From: Rhizobiaceae bacterium
Lineage (GTDB): Bacteria; Pseudomonadota; Alphaproteobacteria; Rhizobiales; Rhizobiaceae
Direction of reading: 5' to 3'
Length of the DNA: 64,000 bases
Assembly (NCBI GenBank): GCA_019635695.1
Contig: JAHBYZ010000002.1
Span: 62,001-126,000 of the forward strand
Position numbers and translations under genes: made by a program. Below the pieces are notes generated by a model. That model had not been told where the DNA came from. It saw only the letters and a list, made by a program, of their open reading frames with translations, and searched no databases. Positions 9,177-21,446 of the stretch are shown piece by piece. Each line of letters begins with the position of its first letter. Position 1 is the first letter of the stretch.

Positions 9177-9206
9177 CCCCTCCTGACACTGTGTTGTCAG
9201 GAGGGG
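9177..9206. promoter_or_regulatory. 12-base-arm inverted repeat before the WYL regulator
   Basis: Arms 9177-9188 and 9195-9206 (CCCCTCCTGACA and its exact complement) around a 6-base centre. It contains the CCTGAC/GTCAGG half-sites also found at 8863 and 8905. It has no T-run, so an operator is preferred over a terminator, though it could also act as one for the small gene. Confidence 0.55.
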
Positions 9207-9275
9207 CGTGGCATGCTGACATTGGGACGCAGATCGCCGAGGGGCGCCGCGCGTGCCTCAGCAGGGGATGTTCCG

Positions 9276-9977
9276 ATGCGCCGCGCCGACCGCCTGTTCC
9301 AGATTGTCCAGCAGCTGAGGGGCGGACGCCTCGTGACCGCGCGCATGCTCGGCGAGCGGCTGGAAGTGTCCGACCGGACCATCTACCGCGACATAGCCGA
9401 CCTGCAATCGACCGGCGTGCCGATCGATGGCGAGGCCGGCGTCGGCTACCTCATGCGGGAAGGCTACGACCTTCCGCCGCTCATGTTTACGCGTGACGAG
9501 ATCGTGGCGCTGGTCGCCGGCGCCCGCATGGTGCGCGCCTTCGGCGGCGCCCAGATGGCCCGCGCGGCGGAAGAAGCGCTGGTCAAGATCGCCGCCGTGC
9601 TGCCCGATTCGGAGAAATCCCGTCTTCAGGCCACCCAGATCCACGCGCCGCTGTGGGTCGTGACGGACGCCGACCGTGCCACGCTCGACATGCTCGAGCG
9701 CTCGGTCGAGAAGCGTGACGTGCTGGCCTTCCGCTACACCGACGAAACCGGCAAGGCGTCCGAGCGCACGGTCAGGCCGCTCGGCCTGTGGTTCTGGGGC
9801 AAGGTGTGGACGCTGGTGGCGTGGTGCGAGATGCGCGACGATTTCCGCACCTTCCGCATCGACCGCATGGCGGCGCTCGAGACCGCCGGCCGCCAGTTCC
9901 GCCACGAGCGCGGCAAACAGCTCGCGGACTTCTATCGAAGGGCGGAGATGACCGGCGGGTATGGGACCAACGGGTAG
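9276..9977 (+). CDS. YafY-like transcriptional regulator (HTH + WYL)
   Basis: 233 residues. An N-terminal winged HTH (MRRADRLFQIVQ to about residue 60, with VTARMLGERLEVSDRTIYRDI) is followed by a WYL ligand-sensing domain (GLWFWGKVWTLVAWCEMRD near 168-187, then FRTFRIDRM). Members bind inverted repeats and respond to small ligands or nucleic acid. ATG 9276 is chosen because the HTH begins there; an upstream in-frame ATG (9213) would add unrelated sequence. The 12-base-arm palindrome lies 70-100 bases upstream, so autoregulation is likely. Confidence 0.85.
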   Translation: MRRADRLFQIVQQLRGGRLVTARMLGERLEVSDRTIYRDIADLQSTGVPIDGEAGVGYLMREGYDLPPLMFTRDEIVALVAGARMVRAFGGAQMARAAEEALVKIAAVLPDSEKSRLQATQIHAPLWVVTDADRATLDMLERSVEKRDVLAFRYTDETGKASERTVRPLGLWFWGKVWTLVAWCEMRDDFRTFRIDRMAALETAGRQFRHERGKQLADFYRRAEMTGGYGTNG

Positions 9978-9990
9978 AGTAAGCGCAGTA

Positions 9991-10161
9991 ACGCCCCCTA
10001 CACCCCCTTCGGCGGTCCCTTTCCCCCGTAAACGGGGGAAGATCCACCGTCGCGGCCGTCCGCAACCTGGATCCTCCCCTGCGAAGCGGGGGTCCGAAGG
10101 ACGGGAGAGACAAATGTCTCTCCCTGGGAAGGGACCACGCGAAGCGTGGTGGAGGGGGCGT
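9991..10161. repeat. Palindromic intergenic repeat element (RIME-like)
   Basis: About 171 bases between convergent genes. Outer arms ACGCCCCCT (9991-9999) and AGGGGGCGT (10153-10161) enclose three nested hairpins: 10021-10040 (8-base arms, TTCCCCCG), 10103-10124 (10-base arms, GGGAGAGACA) and 10135-10149 (CCACGC-GAA-GCGTGG). Composition and layout resemble the dispersed palindromic elements of rhizobial genomes. Could terminate both flanking transcripts. Family name is by resemblance only. Confidence 0.65.
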
Positions 10162-10169
10162 AAACTCGG

Positions 10170-11432
10170 CTACTCCGCCGCCTGCCTGTCCTTGCCGAAC
10201 TTCGCCTCGATATAGTCGGCGACCATCTTCTGAAAATCCTCGGCGATCGCCGGGCCGCGCAGCGTGGCGGCCTTGCGGCCGTCGATGAACACGGGCGCCG
10301 CCGGCGTCTCGCCTGTGCCGGGCAGCGAAATGCCGATGTCGGCATGCTTTGACTCGCCCGGGCCGTTGACGATGCAGCCCATCACCGCGACCTTTAGCTC
10401 CTCGACGCCGGGATATTTCTCCCGCCAGACCGGCATGTTGCGCCTGAGATCGCCCTCGATCTTCTGGGCAAGCTCCTGGAACACCGTCGAGGTCGTGCGG
10501 CCGCAGCCGGGGCAGGCGGCGACCACCGGCAGGAACTGCCGGAAACCCATCGTCTGGAGCAGCTCCTGCGCGACGATCACCTCGCGCGTACGGTCGCCGC
10601 CCGGCTCCGGCGTCAGCGAGACGCGGATCGTGTCGCCGATGCCTTGCTGCAGCAGGATGCCCATGGCGGCCGATGACGCGACGATGCCCTTGGAGCCCAT
10701 GCCCGCCTCGGTCAGCCCGAGATGCAGCGCGTGGTCGGAGCGTTTCGCCAGCTCGACATAGACCGCGATCAGGTCCTGGACCCGCGACACCTTGGCCGAC
10801 AGGATGATCTTTTCCCGCGCCAGCCCGATCTCCTCGGCCATCTGCGCCGACAGGATCGCCGACTGCACGATCGCCTCGCGCGTCACCTCGTCGGCGGTCA
10901 TCGGAAAGCCGGCCGCCTGGTTCTCATCCATCAGCCGCGTCAGCAGCTCCTGGTCGAGCGAACCCCAGTTGACGCCGATGCGCACCGGCTTGTCGTGGCG
11001 GATCGCCGTCTCGACGATTGCCGCGAATTGCCGGTCCTTCTTGTCCTTGAAGCCGACATTGCCGGGGTTAATGCGGTATTTGGCGAGCGCCTCGGCACAG
11101 GCCGGATGGTCGGCCAGGAGCTTATGGCCGATGTAATGGAAGTCGCCGATGAGCGGCACGTCCATGCCGAGCCGCAGCAGGCGCTCACGGATCCTCGGAA
11201 CCGCTGCCGCGCTCTCGTCGCGGTCGACGGTGATGCGCACCAGCTCGGAGCCCGAGCGATGAAGCGCCGCCACCTGCGCGACGGTGGCGTCGACATCGGC
11301 CGTGTCCGTATTGGTCATCGACTGTACGACAACAGGGGCGTTGCCGCCGACCGTCACGCCGCCGACCGTCACGCCGACCGAGCGCCGGCGGGCAAGCGGC
11401 ACTGGCTGGTAGCTGTGAATCTGGCCGTCCAT
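10170..11432 (-). CDS. ispG: 4-hydroxy-3-methylbut-2-enyl diphosphate synthase
   Basis: 420 residues. Iron-sulphur enzyme making HMBPP from MEcPP in the non-mevalonate isoprenoid pathway. [4Fe-4S] ligands are visible: Cys307 and Cys310 (ACPGCGRT), Cys353 and Glu360 ([10 protein letters not shown]). The N-terminal TIM-barrel half has [12 protein letters not shown] and GVNWGSLD. Start ATG 11432 gives [10 protein letters not shown]; a longer frame exists but looks non-coding. A 15-base tandem duplication (11343-11372) gives a repeated VTVGG near residues 20-30. Confidence 0.95.
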   Translation of the reverse strand: MDGQIHSYQPVPLARRRSVGVTVGGVTVGGNAPVVVQSMTNTDTADVDATVAQVAALHRSGSELVRITVDRDESAAAVPRIRERLLRLGMDVPLIGDFHYIGHKLLADHPACAEALAKYRINPGNVGFKDKKDRQFAAIVETAIRHDKPVRIGVNWGSLDQELLTRLMDENQAAGFPMTADEVTREAIVQSAILSAQMAEEIGLAREKIILSAKVSRVQDLIAVYVELAKRSDHALHLGLTEAGMGSKGIVASSAAMGILLQQGIGDTIRVSLTPEPGGDRTREVIVAQELLQTMGFRQFLPVVAACPGCGRTTSTVFQELAQKIEGDLRRNMPVWREKYPGVEELKVAVMGCIVNGPGESKHADIGISLPGTGETPAAPVFIDGRKAATLRGPAIAEDFQKMVADYIEAKFGKDRQAAE

Positions 11433-11703
11433 GGGTGCGACTTTCACGGAAAATGCAGCCCTGAGGTGGCGAAGCCGCCGAGGAAAGTCAATGCGGCAGC
11501 CTGGCGACGCTCGTTGCAATCAGCGACGATCACGCGCCGTCAACGCAGATTTGACGGAACGAACCGGCAGCCCGCGGATTTCCGCTTTCGTGTACCCCGA
11601 CCATGCGCCAGCATCGGGCACTGGGTGCGCCGCCCGGCAAATGAACCGGACGATGGCAGGATACGTAGAGCGCAGATCGACCGCGCCAAGCCCGGAGAGT
11701 TTT

Positions 11704-12564
11704 ATGCAGGAGCCGGCCAGGAGTTCGATCGTTCGGGCCGCCATGCGGGCGCCCTACCTCGCGCGCGAGGAGGAGCAGGCTCTTGCCGAGCGCTGGCGCG
11801 ACAAGCACGACCAGGCGGCCCTGCACCGCATCACCATGGCCCATATGCGTCTCGTGCTCGCCATGGCCGGCAAGTTCCGTGGCTTCGGCCTGCCGATGAG
11901 CGACCTCGTGCAGGAAGGCCATATCGGCCTGCTGGAGGCTGCTGCCCGCTTCGAGCCGGAGCGCGGCGTGCGCTTTTCCACTTACGCCACGTGGTGGATC
12001 CGCGCCTCGATGCAGGACTACATCCTGCGCAACTGGTCGATCGTGCGCGGCGGCACCAGCTCCACCCAGAAGGCGCTGTTCTTCAACCTGCGCCGCCTGC
12101 GCGCCCGACTGGCGCGCGGACAGCCGAGCCTGCCGGTGGGCGAGTTGCACAACCGCATATCGCAGACACTCGGCGTCTCCGCCGCCGACGTCGCCCTGAT
12201 GGATTCGCGCCTGTCCGCCCCGGACACCTCGCTCAACGCGCCTGTCTCGGACGAGCAGGGCTCGGCCGACCGCATGGATTTCCTCGTCTCCGACGAGCCG
12301 CTTCCCGACGAGACGGTAGCCGACGAGATCGACAAGGCGCGGCACACCGTGTGGCTGCGCCAGGCGCTCGGCGCGCTCAACGCGCGTGAGCTTTCCATCA
12401 TCGCCGAGCGGCGGCTAACCGAGGACGGCGCCACGCTGGAATCGCTCGGCGTGCGTTTCGGCATATCGAAGGAACGCGTGCGTCAGATCGAGAGCCGCGC
12501 CATCGAGAAACTGCGCCGCGCGCTGGTCGAGGCGCATCCCGAGATGGAAGCCGGCGCCGCCTGA
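11704..12564 (+). CDS. rpoH: RNA polymerase sigma-32 type factor
   Basis: 286 residues. Region 2 is intact (MRLVLAMAGKFRGFGLPMSDLVQEG, then FSTYATWWIRASMQDYI), the RpoH box reads QKALFFNLRRL, and region 4.2 has LGVRFGISKERVRQIESRA. Heat-shock/stress sigma factor; the divergence from the QRKLFFNLR form suggests the second (RpoH2-like) paralogue common in rhizobia. Start ATG 11704 follows GGAGAG; it agrees with family length, while the upstream in-frame ATG at 11431 would add about 90 implausible residues. Confidence 0.88.
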   Translation: MQEPARSSIVRAAMRAPYLAREEEQALAERWRDKHDQAALHRITMAHMRLVLAMAGKFRGFGLPMSDLVQEGHIGLLEAAARFEPERGVRFSTYATWWIRASMQDYILRNWSIVRGGTSSTQKALFFNLRRLRARLARGQPSLPVGELHNRISQTLGVSAADVALMDSRLSAPDTSLNAPVSDEQGSADRMDFLVSDEPLPDETVADEIDKARHTVWLRQALGALNARELSIIAERRLTEDGATLESLGVRFGISKERVRQIESRAIEKLRRALVEAHPEMEAGAA

Positions 12565-12573
12565 GCGGGCACA

Positions 12574-14025
12574 TTACCGGTCCGTGATGATCTTCACCCG
12601 CGCGCCGGCCGGCACCGCCGCGCCCGGGCCGAGCCCGTTGAGCACCCGAAACAGCTCCAGCTTGCGGTCGACGCCGCTCATGCGCGCGGAGAGCGTTCCG
12701 ACCGTGTCGCCGGGGCCGGCGGTGATGACGCGCACGCGCAGCGGCTGCAGGTCGCGCTTCTCCGCATCGGAAAGCAGGCGGAAGCTGCGCGACACCGCCT
12801 CCGCCGTTGGCAGCAGCGCCGTGCTGGCCTGCGGCGCCGCGGTGAGCAGCCTGTAGACCTGCGAGCCGGCGCGGATGACCGTGATGTCGAACGCCCAGCC
12901 ATCGACACGCGCCGCACCGCGCGCCGCCTCGCGGCCGTTGATCTCTACCGCCCGCACGCTGGCCGGGTCGAGCCCGGTGACCCAGCCCGAGCGGAGATAG
13001 TCGGGAAGCGTGGTGCGCGAGGGAAGCGTGACGCCGTCGAAACGCACGGCGATCTCGCCCGGTCCGGCCGCCGTGACCGCCGCCGCGCTGTTGTCGATGA
13101 CGAAATCCTGCGGCACGGAGAAGGCGACCCCGAGCCCCGGATGCAGGAAGGTCGTGCCGCGCACGTAACCCTCTTCCGGCGTGTCGCCGTAGAGCATGCC
13201 GTCGATGCCGGTGAGCAGCGCGTCGCGGTCGCGCGCGCCGACGCCCGGCGCGCCGAACTGGCGTGCATGCCGTGCGGCGAGCTCGATGCGCTGCGGCGCG
13301 TTGGGATGGCTGGCCAGGAAGTCGAGGCTCGCGTCGCCCGCGCCGCTGACCGAGCGGAAGTTCGTGTAGTCGGCCATCGACTGCAGGAAGCGGGTGGCTG
13401 CGAAAGGGTCGTAGCCGGCGCGGCCGGCGGCGCGGATGCCTATGGCGTCGGCTTCCAGCTCCTGGTTGCGCGAGAACTGCGCCAGCCTGAGCTTGCCGCG
13501 CACGAGAGCCACCTGCGCCGCGGTGTTGGCGCCGAGCACGTCGTTGACCACCTCGGCGGCCAGATTCTCCTCGGCCTCGCGCTGCTGGCGCTGCACGCCG
13601 TGATTGGCGGTGACATGCGCCATCTCGTGGGCAATCACGGTGGCGAGCTCGGCCGAATCGTTGGCGAGCGCCAGCAGGCCACGCGTCACATAGAGATAGC
13701 CGCCCGGCAACGCGAAGGCGTTCACGCTCGGCGAATTCAGGATGGTGACCTGGTAGGTCTGGTTCGGATTGTCGGAAGCGAGGATCAGCTGGCCGACGAT
13801 CTTGGCCACCGCGCGCTCGAGCTTCTGGTCGGAATATTCGCCGCCATAGGTGGCGAGGATGCGCGGATGCTGCTCGCGCGCCAGCCCGGCCAGCCGGTCG
13901 TTGCGCGTCACCGTGTCGATGGTGACCGGCGCCTGAGACGGCTTGAAGGCGCTGTCGTCGCCGAAATCGACGCCCTGGCAGCCGGCCAGGACAGCGACGA
14001 CGAGCATCGCCGCCGCCGCGCGCAA
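12574..14025 (-). CDS. M48 family metalloprotease lipoprotein with C-terminal LysM-like segment
   Basis: 483 residues. A lipoprotein signal peptide (MRAAAAMLVVAVLAGC) predicts lipidation at Cys16. The zinc site is HEMAH near residue 133 with the third ligand in ELEADAIG near 190, as in BepA/LoiP-type periplasmic proteases that police outer-membrane protein assembly. The C-terminus (LRVRVITAGPGDTVGTLSARMSG...) resembles a LysM/peptidoglycan-binding unit. Convergent with rpoH, 9 bases apart. Role in envelope quality control is inferred from the family. Confidence 0.88.
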   Translation of the reverse strand: MRAAAAMLVVAVLAGCQGVDFGDDSAFKPSQAPVTIDTVTRNDRLAGLAREQHPRILATYGGEYSDQKLERAVAKIVGQLILASDNPNQTYQVTILNSPSVNAFALPGGYLYVTRGLLALANDSAELATVIAHEMAHVTANHGVQRQQREAEENLAAEVVNDVLGANTAAQVALVRGKLRLAQFSRNQELEADAIGIRAAGRAGYDPFAATRFLQSMADYTNFRSVSGAGDASLDFLASHPNAPQRIELAARHARQFGAPGVGARDRDALLTGIDGMLYGDTPEEGYVRGTTFLHPGLGVAFSVPQDFVIDNSAAAVTAAGPGEIAVRFDGVTLPSRTTLPDYLRSGWVTGLDPASVRAVEINGREAARGAARVDGWAFDITVIRAGSQVYRLLTAAPQASTALLPTAEAVSRSFRLLSDAEKRDLQPLRVRVITAGPGDTVGTLSARMSGVDRKLELFRVLNGLGPGAAVPAGARVKIITDR

Positions 14026-14226
14026 CCGGGCGACGGGCGCGACAGGCGTCGTCTCGCGGCTGTACAGGGACTTCGGCAGGACGGCTTCCTTTCCGACGCG
14101 GCAGGTCGCGGCACCTCAACCACAGCGCCCGGCAAGTGGCAAGTCAGGGCGTGGCAAGGCGCGCGCGGAGCGCTTCCGCTCCGCCATACGCGCATGAAAC
14201 ATGAATGTGTCCCCATTGCGGGCGGC

Positions 14227-14946
14227 TCAGCGCCGCATTTCGCCGGCATAGCGACGGAATGCCTGCGGCGCCGCATCCCCGAAGAAACCTTCGGTAGGAC
14301 CGAACGCGTCGATCCGGCCCGCCTCGACGAAGGCGAGGCTGGACGACAGGGCGCGCGCATCGTCCGGATCGTGGGTGGCCATGACGATTGTCATGCCGCG
14401 CTCGGCGTGAAGTTCGCGCAGCAGGTCAAGCATGTCGCCCTTCATCGCAGGCCCGAGCGCGGCAAATGGCTCGTCGAGCAGCAACACCGGCCGGTCGCGC
14501 ACCAGCACGCGGGCGAGCACCACGCGCTGCCGCTCGCCGCCGGAAAGCTCGCGCGGCAGGCGCTTCTCCATGCCCGCCAGCCCGACACGCGCAAGCGCTG
14601 CCGCAACATCCGCCTTGTCCTGAGCAGAAAGCCGAAGTGCAGGCGATCGTCCGAGCCCGACATTGGCGGTGACGTCGAGATGGCCGAACAGATTGTTCTC
14701 CTGGAACACCATCGAGACAGGCCGGGCGGCAGGCGGCTCGCGCGTTACATCGCGGCCGCCGATCACCACGCGGCCGGAAGACGGCGTCTCGAAGCCGGCG
14801 ATCAGCGACAGCAGCGTCGACTTGCCCGACCCGCTCGGCCCCATCAGCGCGACGATCGCGCCCGCCGGCAGGGTGAGGTCGAACAGCATTTGCGCCCCGC
14901 CATAGGAGAAGGCCATCTGCTCGCAGACGATTGCGGCGCCCGTCAC
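14227..14946 (-). CDS. thiQ: Thiamine ABC transporter, ATP-binding protein
   Basis: 239 residues. Walker [10 protein letters not shown] near 39-47, Q-loop in VFQENNLF, signature LSGGERQRV, Walker [14 protein letters not shown], His-loop ATHD. GTG start at 14946 overlaps the thiP stop by 4 bases (GTGA). Last gene of the riboswitch-controlled thiBPQ operon; energises thiamine/ThDP import. Confidence 0.92.
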   Translation of the reverse strand: MTGAAIVCEQMAFSYGGAQMLFDLTLPAGAIVALMGPSGSGKSTLLSLIAGFETPSSGRVVIGGRDVTREPPAARPVSMVFQENNLFGHLDVTANVGLGRSPALRLSAQDKADVAAALARVGLAGMEKRLPRELSGGERQRVVLARVLVRDRPVLLLDEPFAALGPAMKGDMLDLLRELHAERGMTIVMATHDPDDARALSSSLAFVEAGRIDAFGPTEGFFGDAAPQAFRRYAGEMRR

Positions 14947-16538
14947 GGCTTTTCCCTCCCCAGCCGGTCGGCGACCAGCACAAGCGCCAGGCACAGCAGG
15001 CCGAGAAACAGGGCCAGACCGGCGGCGTCGGCGGTGCGATAGGCGCCCATGCGCTCGATCAGCAGATAGGGCAGCGTCTTGACGCTTTCCGAGCCGAACA
15101 GGGCGATGACCCCGAGATCGCCCAGCGACAGCGACGCCGAGAAAGCGAAGGCGACGCCGAGCGGCCGGCGCAGCGCCGGCCAGTCGACCAGCCGCAGCCG
15201 GTTCCAGCCCGATATGTCGAGCTGCGCGGCCAGCCTGTCGTGGCGCGCGGTCGCGGCGTCGTGCGCCGGTTTCAGCGCCCGCATAGCGAACGGCATCGCC
15301 ATCATGGCGTTGACACCGGCGACCATGAAGGGCGCGGCCGCAAACGTGCCGCCGGTGCGACGCAACAGCACGAACCAGCCCGCGCCGATGACGATTGGCG
15401 GCACGACCAGCGACACCAGAGGCCCGAGATCGGCGGCCCGCTCCGCCAGCCTGCCGCTGCGCCGCGCTGCCAGCGCTCCCCGCGCCGCGACGAACGACCA
15501 TGCCAGCGCCACCGCCAGCGTCGCCGAGACGGCCGCGAGCGCCAGGCTGGTGGCGGTGGCGCGCTGCACGCTCGATTCGCCGGCGAGGCGGGCGAGATCG
15601 GCCGCCAGTCCCGACAGAAGCGTCGCCAGCAGCGGCCCGGCGACGAAAGCGGCAACGGCACCGAGCAGCAATGCGTTGGCCCAGCGCTCCGGCGGCGGAA
15701 CGTGCGCATGGCGTCGCGAGGCCACGGAGATGCTCGCCTCACCCGTGGTGGCTGCGCCGAATGTCGCCATCAGCGCGACCGCGGCAATGGTCAGCAGGAG
15801 CTGGAGGATCGTCAGCGCGACGGCACGCGCAATGTCGAAATCGAAGCGCAGCGCCTGGTAGATCGCCACTTCAAGTGTCGTCGCCGCCGGCCCGCCGCCA
15901 AGCAGCAGCACAATCGTAAAGGAGGTGACGCACAGCATGAACACCAGCGCCGCCACGCCGGGAAGGGCTGTGCGCATTGCGGGCCACTCGATCAGCCGGA
16001 AACCGGACCCGGCGCCCATGCCGAGCTGGCTTGCCAGCCGCCACTGGTCGGCCGGAACGCTGTCCAGCGATTCGAGCAGAAGGCGCGTGGCCAGCGGCAT
16101 GTTGAAGAACACATGCGCGACGAGGATGCCAGACAGGCCATAGATGCCCGGCCAGTCGCCACCCCAGACGAAACCCAGCAGCGGCGCGAGCCAACCGGCA
16201 CGGCCATAGAGCGCCAGCACGCCGAGCGCCGCCACGATCGCCGGCAGCGCCAGCGGCACGGCGAACAGCGCCAGCAGCAGCCGGCGGCCGGGGAAGGCAG
16301 GATGCCGCGACAGGGCGCGGGCCACGAATATTGCCGGTCCGACCGACAGCAGCGTGGAAAGCACCGCCTGCCACAGCGTGAAGCGCACGATGCGCAGGAG
16401 ATAGGGATCGAAGGCCGCTGCCGCGCCGGCCCAGTTGCCACCCACCTCCGCGATCAGGCCCGCGAAGGCGCCGCCGATGACGAGCAGGACGGCAAAGGCT
16501 GCGAGCGCGCCAGCGAGGAGGCGGGCGGAGGGGCGCAA
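14943..16538 (-). CDS. thiP: Thiamine ABC transporter, permease
   Basis: 531 residues, about 12 hydrophobic segments in two homologous halves, each carrying an EAA-type cytoplasmic loop: ...[24 protein letters not shown] in the first and [24 protein letters not shown] in the second. This fused two-half form is typical of ThiP. Follows thiB with no gap (stop of thiB at 16539) and overlaps thiQ by 4 bases. Confidence 0.92.
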   Translation of the reverse strand: MRPSARLLAGALAAFAVLLVIGGAFAGLIAEVGGNWAGAAAAFDPYLLRIVRFTLWQAVLSTLLSVGPAIFVARALSRHPAFPGRRLLLALFAVPLALPAIVAALGVLALYGRAGWLAPLLGFVWGGDWPGIYGLSGILVAHVFFNMPLATRLLLESLDSVPADQWRLASQLGMGAGSGFRLIEWPAMRTALPGVAALVFMLCVTSFTIVLLLGGGPAATTLEVAIYQALRFDFDIARAVALTILQLLLTIAAVALMATFGAATTGEASISVASRRHAHVPPPERWANALLLGAVAAFVAGPLLATLLSGLAADLARLAGESSVQRATATSLALAAVSATLAVALAWSFVAARGALAARRSGRLAERAADLGPLVSLVVPPIVIGAGWFVLLRRTGGTFAAAPFMVAGVNAMMAMPFAMRALKPAHDAATARHDRLAAQLDISGWNRLRLVDWPALRRPLGVAFAFSASLSLGDLGVIALFGSESVKTLPYLLIERMGAYRTADAAGLALFLGLLCLALVLVADRLGREKP

Positions 16539-17537
16539 CTACCGGCTCATCGCCGCCAGCCATTCGTCGATCCAGGCCTTGCGGTTTGCCGCCACGGCCG
16601 CGGGATCGATCTCGAGTGGCTTGTCGGGCCGGATCATGTCCTGGAACACCGGATTCAGCGGCTCGGTGGTCTGGCCGGCCGGGAACATCCAGTTGGTCTC
16701 CGGGATCGCGTCCTGGAAGCCGGGGGACACCATGAACGCCATGAAACGCGCGGCAAGCGGGTTGGCCGCGCCCTTGGTGGTGACGCCGGCGACCTCGACC
16801 TGAATGTAGTGGCCTTCCTCGAAGCGCGCGGCTCGGTAGCGGTCGCTGCGCTCGGCGATCATGTGGTAGGCAGGCGAGGTGGTGTAGGACAGCACCATCG
16901 GCGTCTCGCCGGAGGTCAGCAGCCCATAGCCCTCGCTCCAGCCGGGCGTGACGGTCAGCACGCGGCCCTTCAGTTTGCCCCAGGCTTCCGCCGCCTTGTC
17001 GCCATAGATCGCCTTCACCCACAACAGCAGGCCGAGCCCCGGCGTCGAGGTGCGCGGGTCCATGATGACCAGCTTCTGCGCCGGATCGCCCTCGACAAGC
17101 TCCTTCATGCTCGCCGGCGGCTGCTTGACGGTTTCCGTGTCGTAGACCACGGCGAAATAGCCGTAGTCATAGGGCACGAAGATGTCGTCGCTCCAGCCGC
17201 CCGGCACCTGCAGTGCGGCCAGATCGGCGCCATGCGGCGCGAACAGGCCGGTTTCCCGCGCCTCGTGGGTCAGGTTGTTGTCGAGCCCGAGCACGATGTC
17301 CGCCTCGGTTCCTGAACCTTCCAGCTTCAGCCGGTTGAGCAGGGCCACGCCGTCGGCCACCGCCACGAAGGAAAGATCGCAGCCGCACTCGGCCTCGAAC
17401 GCCTTCTCCACCACCGGCCCCGGCCCCCATTCGGAGGTGAAGCTCTCATAGGTGTAGACCGTGAGCTTGTCCTGCGCGGCGGCTGGCAGGGCGAGAGCGG
17501 ACAGTATCGTTGCCAGAATGGGTATCGTCTTGCGCAT
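16539..17537 (-). CDS. thiB: Thiamine ABC transporter, periplasmic binding protein
   Basis: 332 residues with a Sec signal peptide ([22 protein letters not shown], cleavage after AAA-Q near 21). The mature start [18 protein letters not shown] is the classic ThiB/TbpA opening; later a [13 protein letters not shown] stretch matches family sequence. A strong AAGGAGG precedes the ATG. The gene lies directly behind a TPP riboswitch and so should be off when ThDP is plentiful. Confidence 0.94.
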   Translation of the reverse strand: MRKTIPILATILSALALPAAAQDKLTVYTYESFTSEWGPGPVVEKAFEAECGCDLSFVAVADGVALLNRLKLEGSGTEADIVLGLDNNLTHEARETGLFAPHGADLAALQVPGGWSDDIFVPYDYGYFAVVYDTETVKQPPASMKELVEGDPAQKLVIMDPRTSTPGLGLLLWVKAIYGDKAAEAWGKLKGRVLTVTPGWSEGYGLLTSGETPMVLSYTTSPAYHMIAERSDRYRAARFEEGHYIQVEVAGVTTKGAANPLAARFMAFMVSPGFQDAIPETNWMFPAGQTTEPLNPVFQDMIRPDKPLEIDPAAVAANRKAWIDEWLAAMSR

Positions 17538-17587
17538 GCGGCGCCTCCTTCGTTCGCGTGAAAGGGAATTGGCGCCTTGGCAAAGCG

Positions 17588-17680
17588 TCTAATCCCTCCG
17601 CCGGTACAAACCGGATCAGGTTCAGCGGGTTGGCGTTTGCCTCTCAGCCGGCGCGGTTTCCCGCCCGGCACCCCGTTAGA
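17588..17680 (-). promoter_or_regulatory. TPP (THI element) riboswitch
   Basis: Read on the minus strand, the element opens with TCTAA (17680-17676) and closes with TTAGA (17592-17588), forming P1. Between them are GGGGTGCC, the conserved CTGAGA (17647-17642) and the CCGCTGAACCTGATCCGG / GGAGGGA core that binds the pyrophosphate. It ends about 50 bases before the thiB start, so it acts on thiBPQ, by blocking translation initiation or by termination. Confidence 0.96.
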
Positions 17681-17734
17681 GCGAGGCGAACATACGGCGG
17701 TGCAGGGGAACGTGCAAGCCGGCTTTCAGGAAGC

Positions 17735-18070
17735 TCAGGCGCCGAGCGCGCTGACGATCTGGCCGTTTGCGGAAAGGATCAGCAGGTTGAGCAGCAGGCC
17801 GAGCCCCGGTGCAATCTTCGCCGGCGATCGGATGAGCCCTGCGATTGCGAAACCCGCGCCCGTCAGGTTCAGGATCGGCGCCAGCAGGCGCGCGCCCGTC
17901 ACGCCAGATTGATCGCTGATGATTCCGGGCATCGCCGCGGTCAGCACAGACAGCGCGCAGAGCAGCAGCAGCCCCATCCCGGCCAGAAAGATGGCGCGCC
18001 GGCCGTAGCGCCGCGCCTGCGCGATGTCGGCAGGCGACATTCGCCTGTCCACGATATCGATTCCAGCCAT
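17735..18070 (-). CDS. Small integral membrane protein, unknown function
   Basis: 111 residues with about three hydrophobic segments (around 26-48, 58-80 and 84-103) after a polar N-terminus with MSPADIAQARRYGRR. ATG 18070 is preferred over 18076 because AGGGA sits 6 bases ahead of it. No recognised domain. It stands between proB and the thi operon on the same strand; a role with either is unsupported. Coding status is reasonable given the clean hydrophobic pattern, but not certain. Confidence 0.6.
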   Translation of the reverse strand: MAGIDIVDRRMSPADIAQARRYGRRAIFLAGMGLLLLCALSVLTAAMPGIISDQSGVTGARLLAPILNLTGAGFAIAGLIRSPAKIAPGLGLLLNLLILSANGQIVSALGA

Positions 18071-18120
18071 GCCCATTCCCTGCCCGACGGCCAGTGAGCA
18101 TGGGCAGCGTTAACAATCCG

Positions 18121-21300
<3,180 letters not shown>

Positions 21301-21326
21301 GATCAATGCCGGGAAGCTGAAGCAGA

Positions 21327-21339
21327 AAACGCGGCGTTT
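21327..21339 (+). terminator. Possible weak terminator
   Basis: AAACG-CGG-CGTTT hairpin followed by a T/C-rich run (CTTCTTCCTTG) shortly after the phosphodiesterase stop. The stem is only 5 bases, so this is weak. The remainder of 21301-21446 shows nothing else clear. Confidence 0.3.
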
Positions 21340-21446
21340 CTTCTTCCTTGTTACCGGCAATCTCAAGAATAATCGGGTTGAACTTGACGTAACGGCATTG
21401 ACGGCGATGGGCGGCAGGACGAAGCTGTGTTCTTGCCCTAGGGGAA

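Noticed and set aside
9177-9206. Intrinsic terminator
   Set aside because: No T-run follows, and the same half-sites recur upstream of the small gene, which favours an operator.
9152-9496. A 114-codon frame beginning just after the DUF1127-like gene
   Set aside because: It runs through the operator palindrome and the first third of the WYL regulator in another frame, with an Arg-rich random-looking product.
11431-11703. N-terminal extension of the RpoH frame
   Set aside because: The added residues lack similarity to sigma factors and would overlap the ispG start; ATG 11704 has a ribosome site.
14931-17315. A 794-codon plus-strand frame opposite thiP/thiB
   Set aside because: Low-complexity Arg/Gln-rich product; thiP and thiB on the other strand have clear motifs and a riboswitch.
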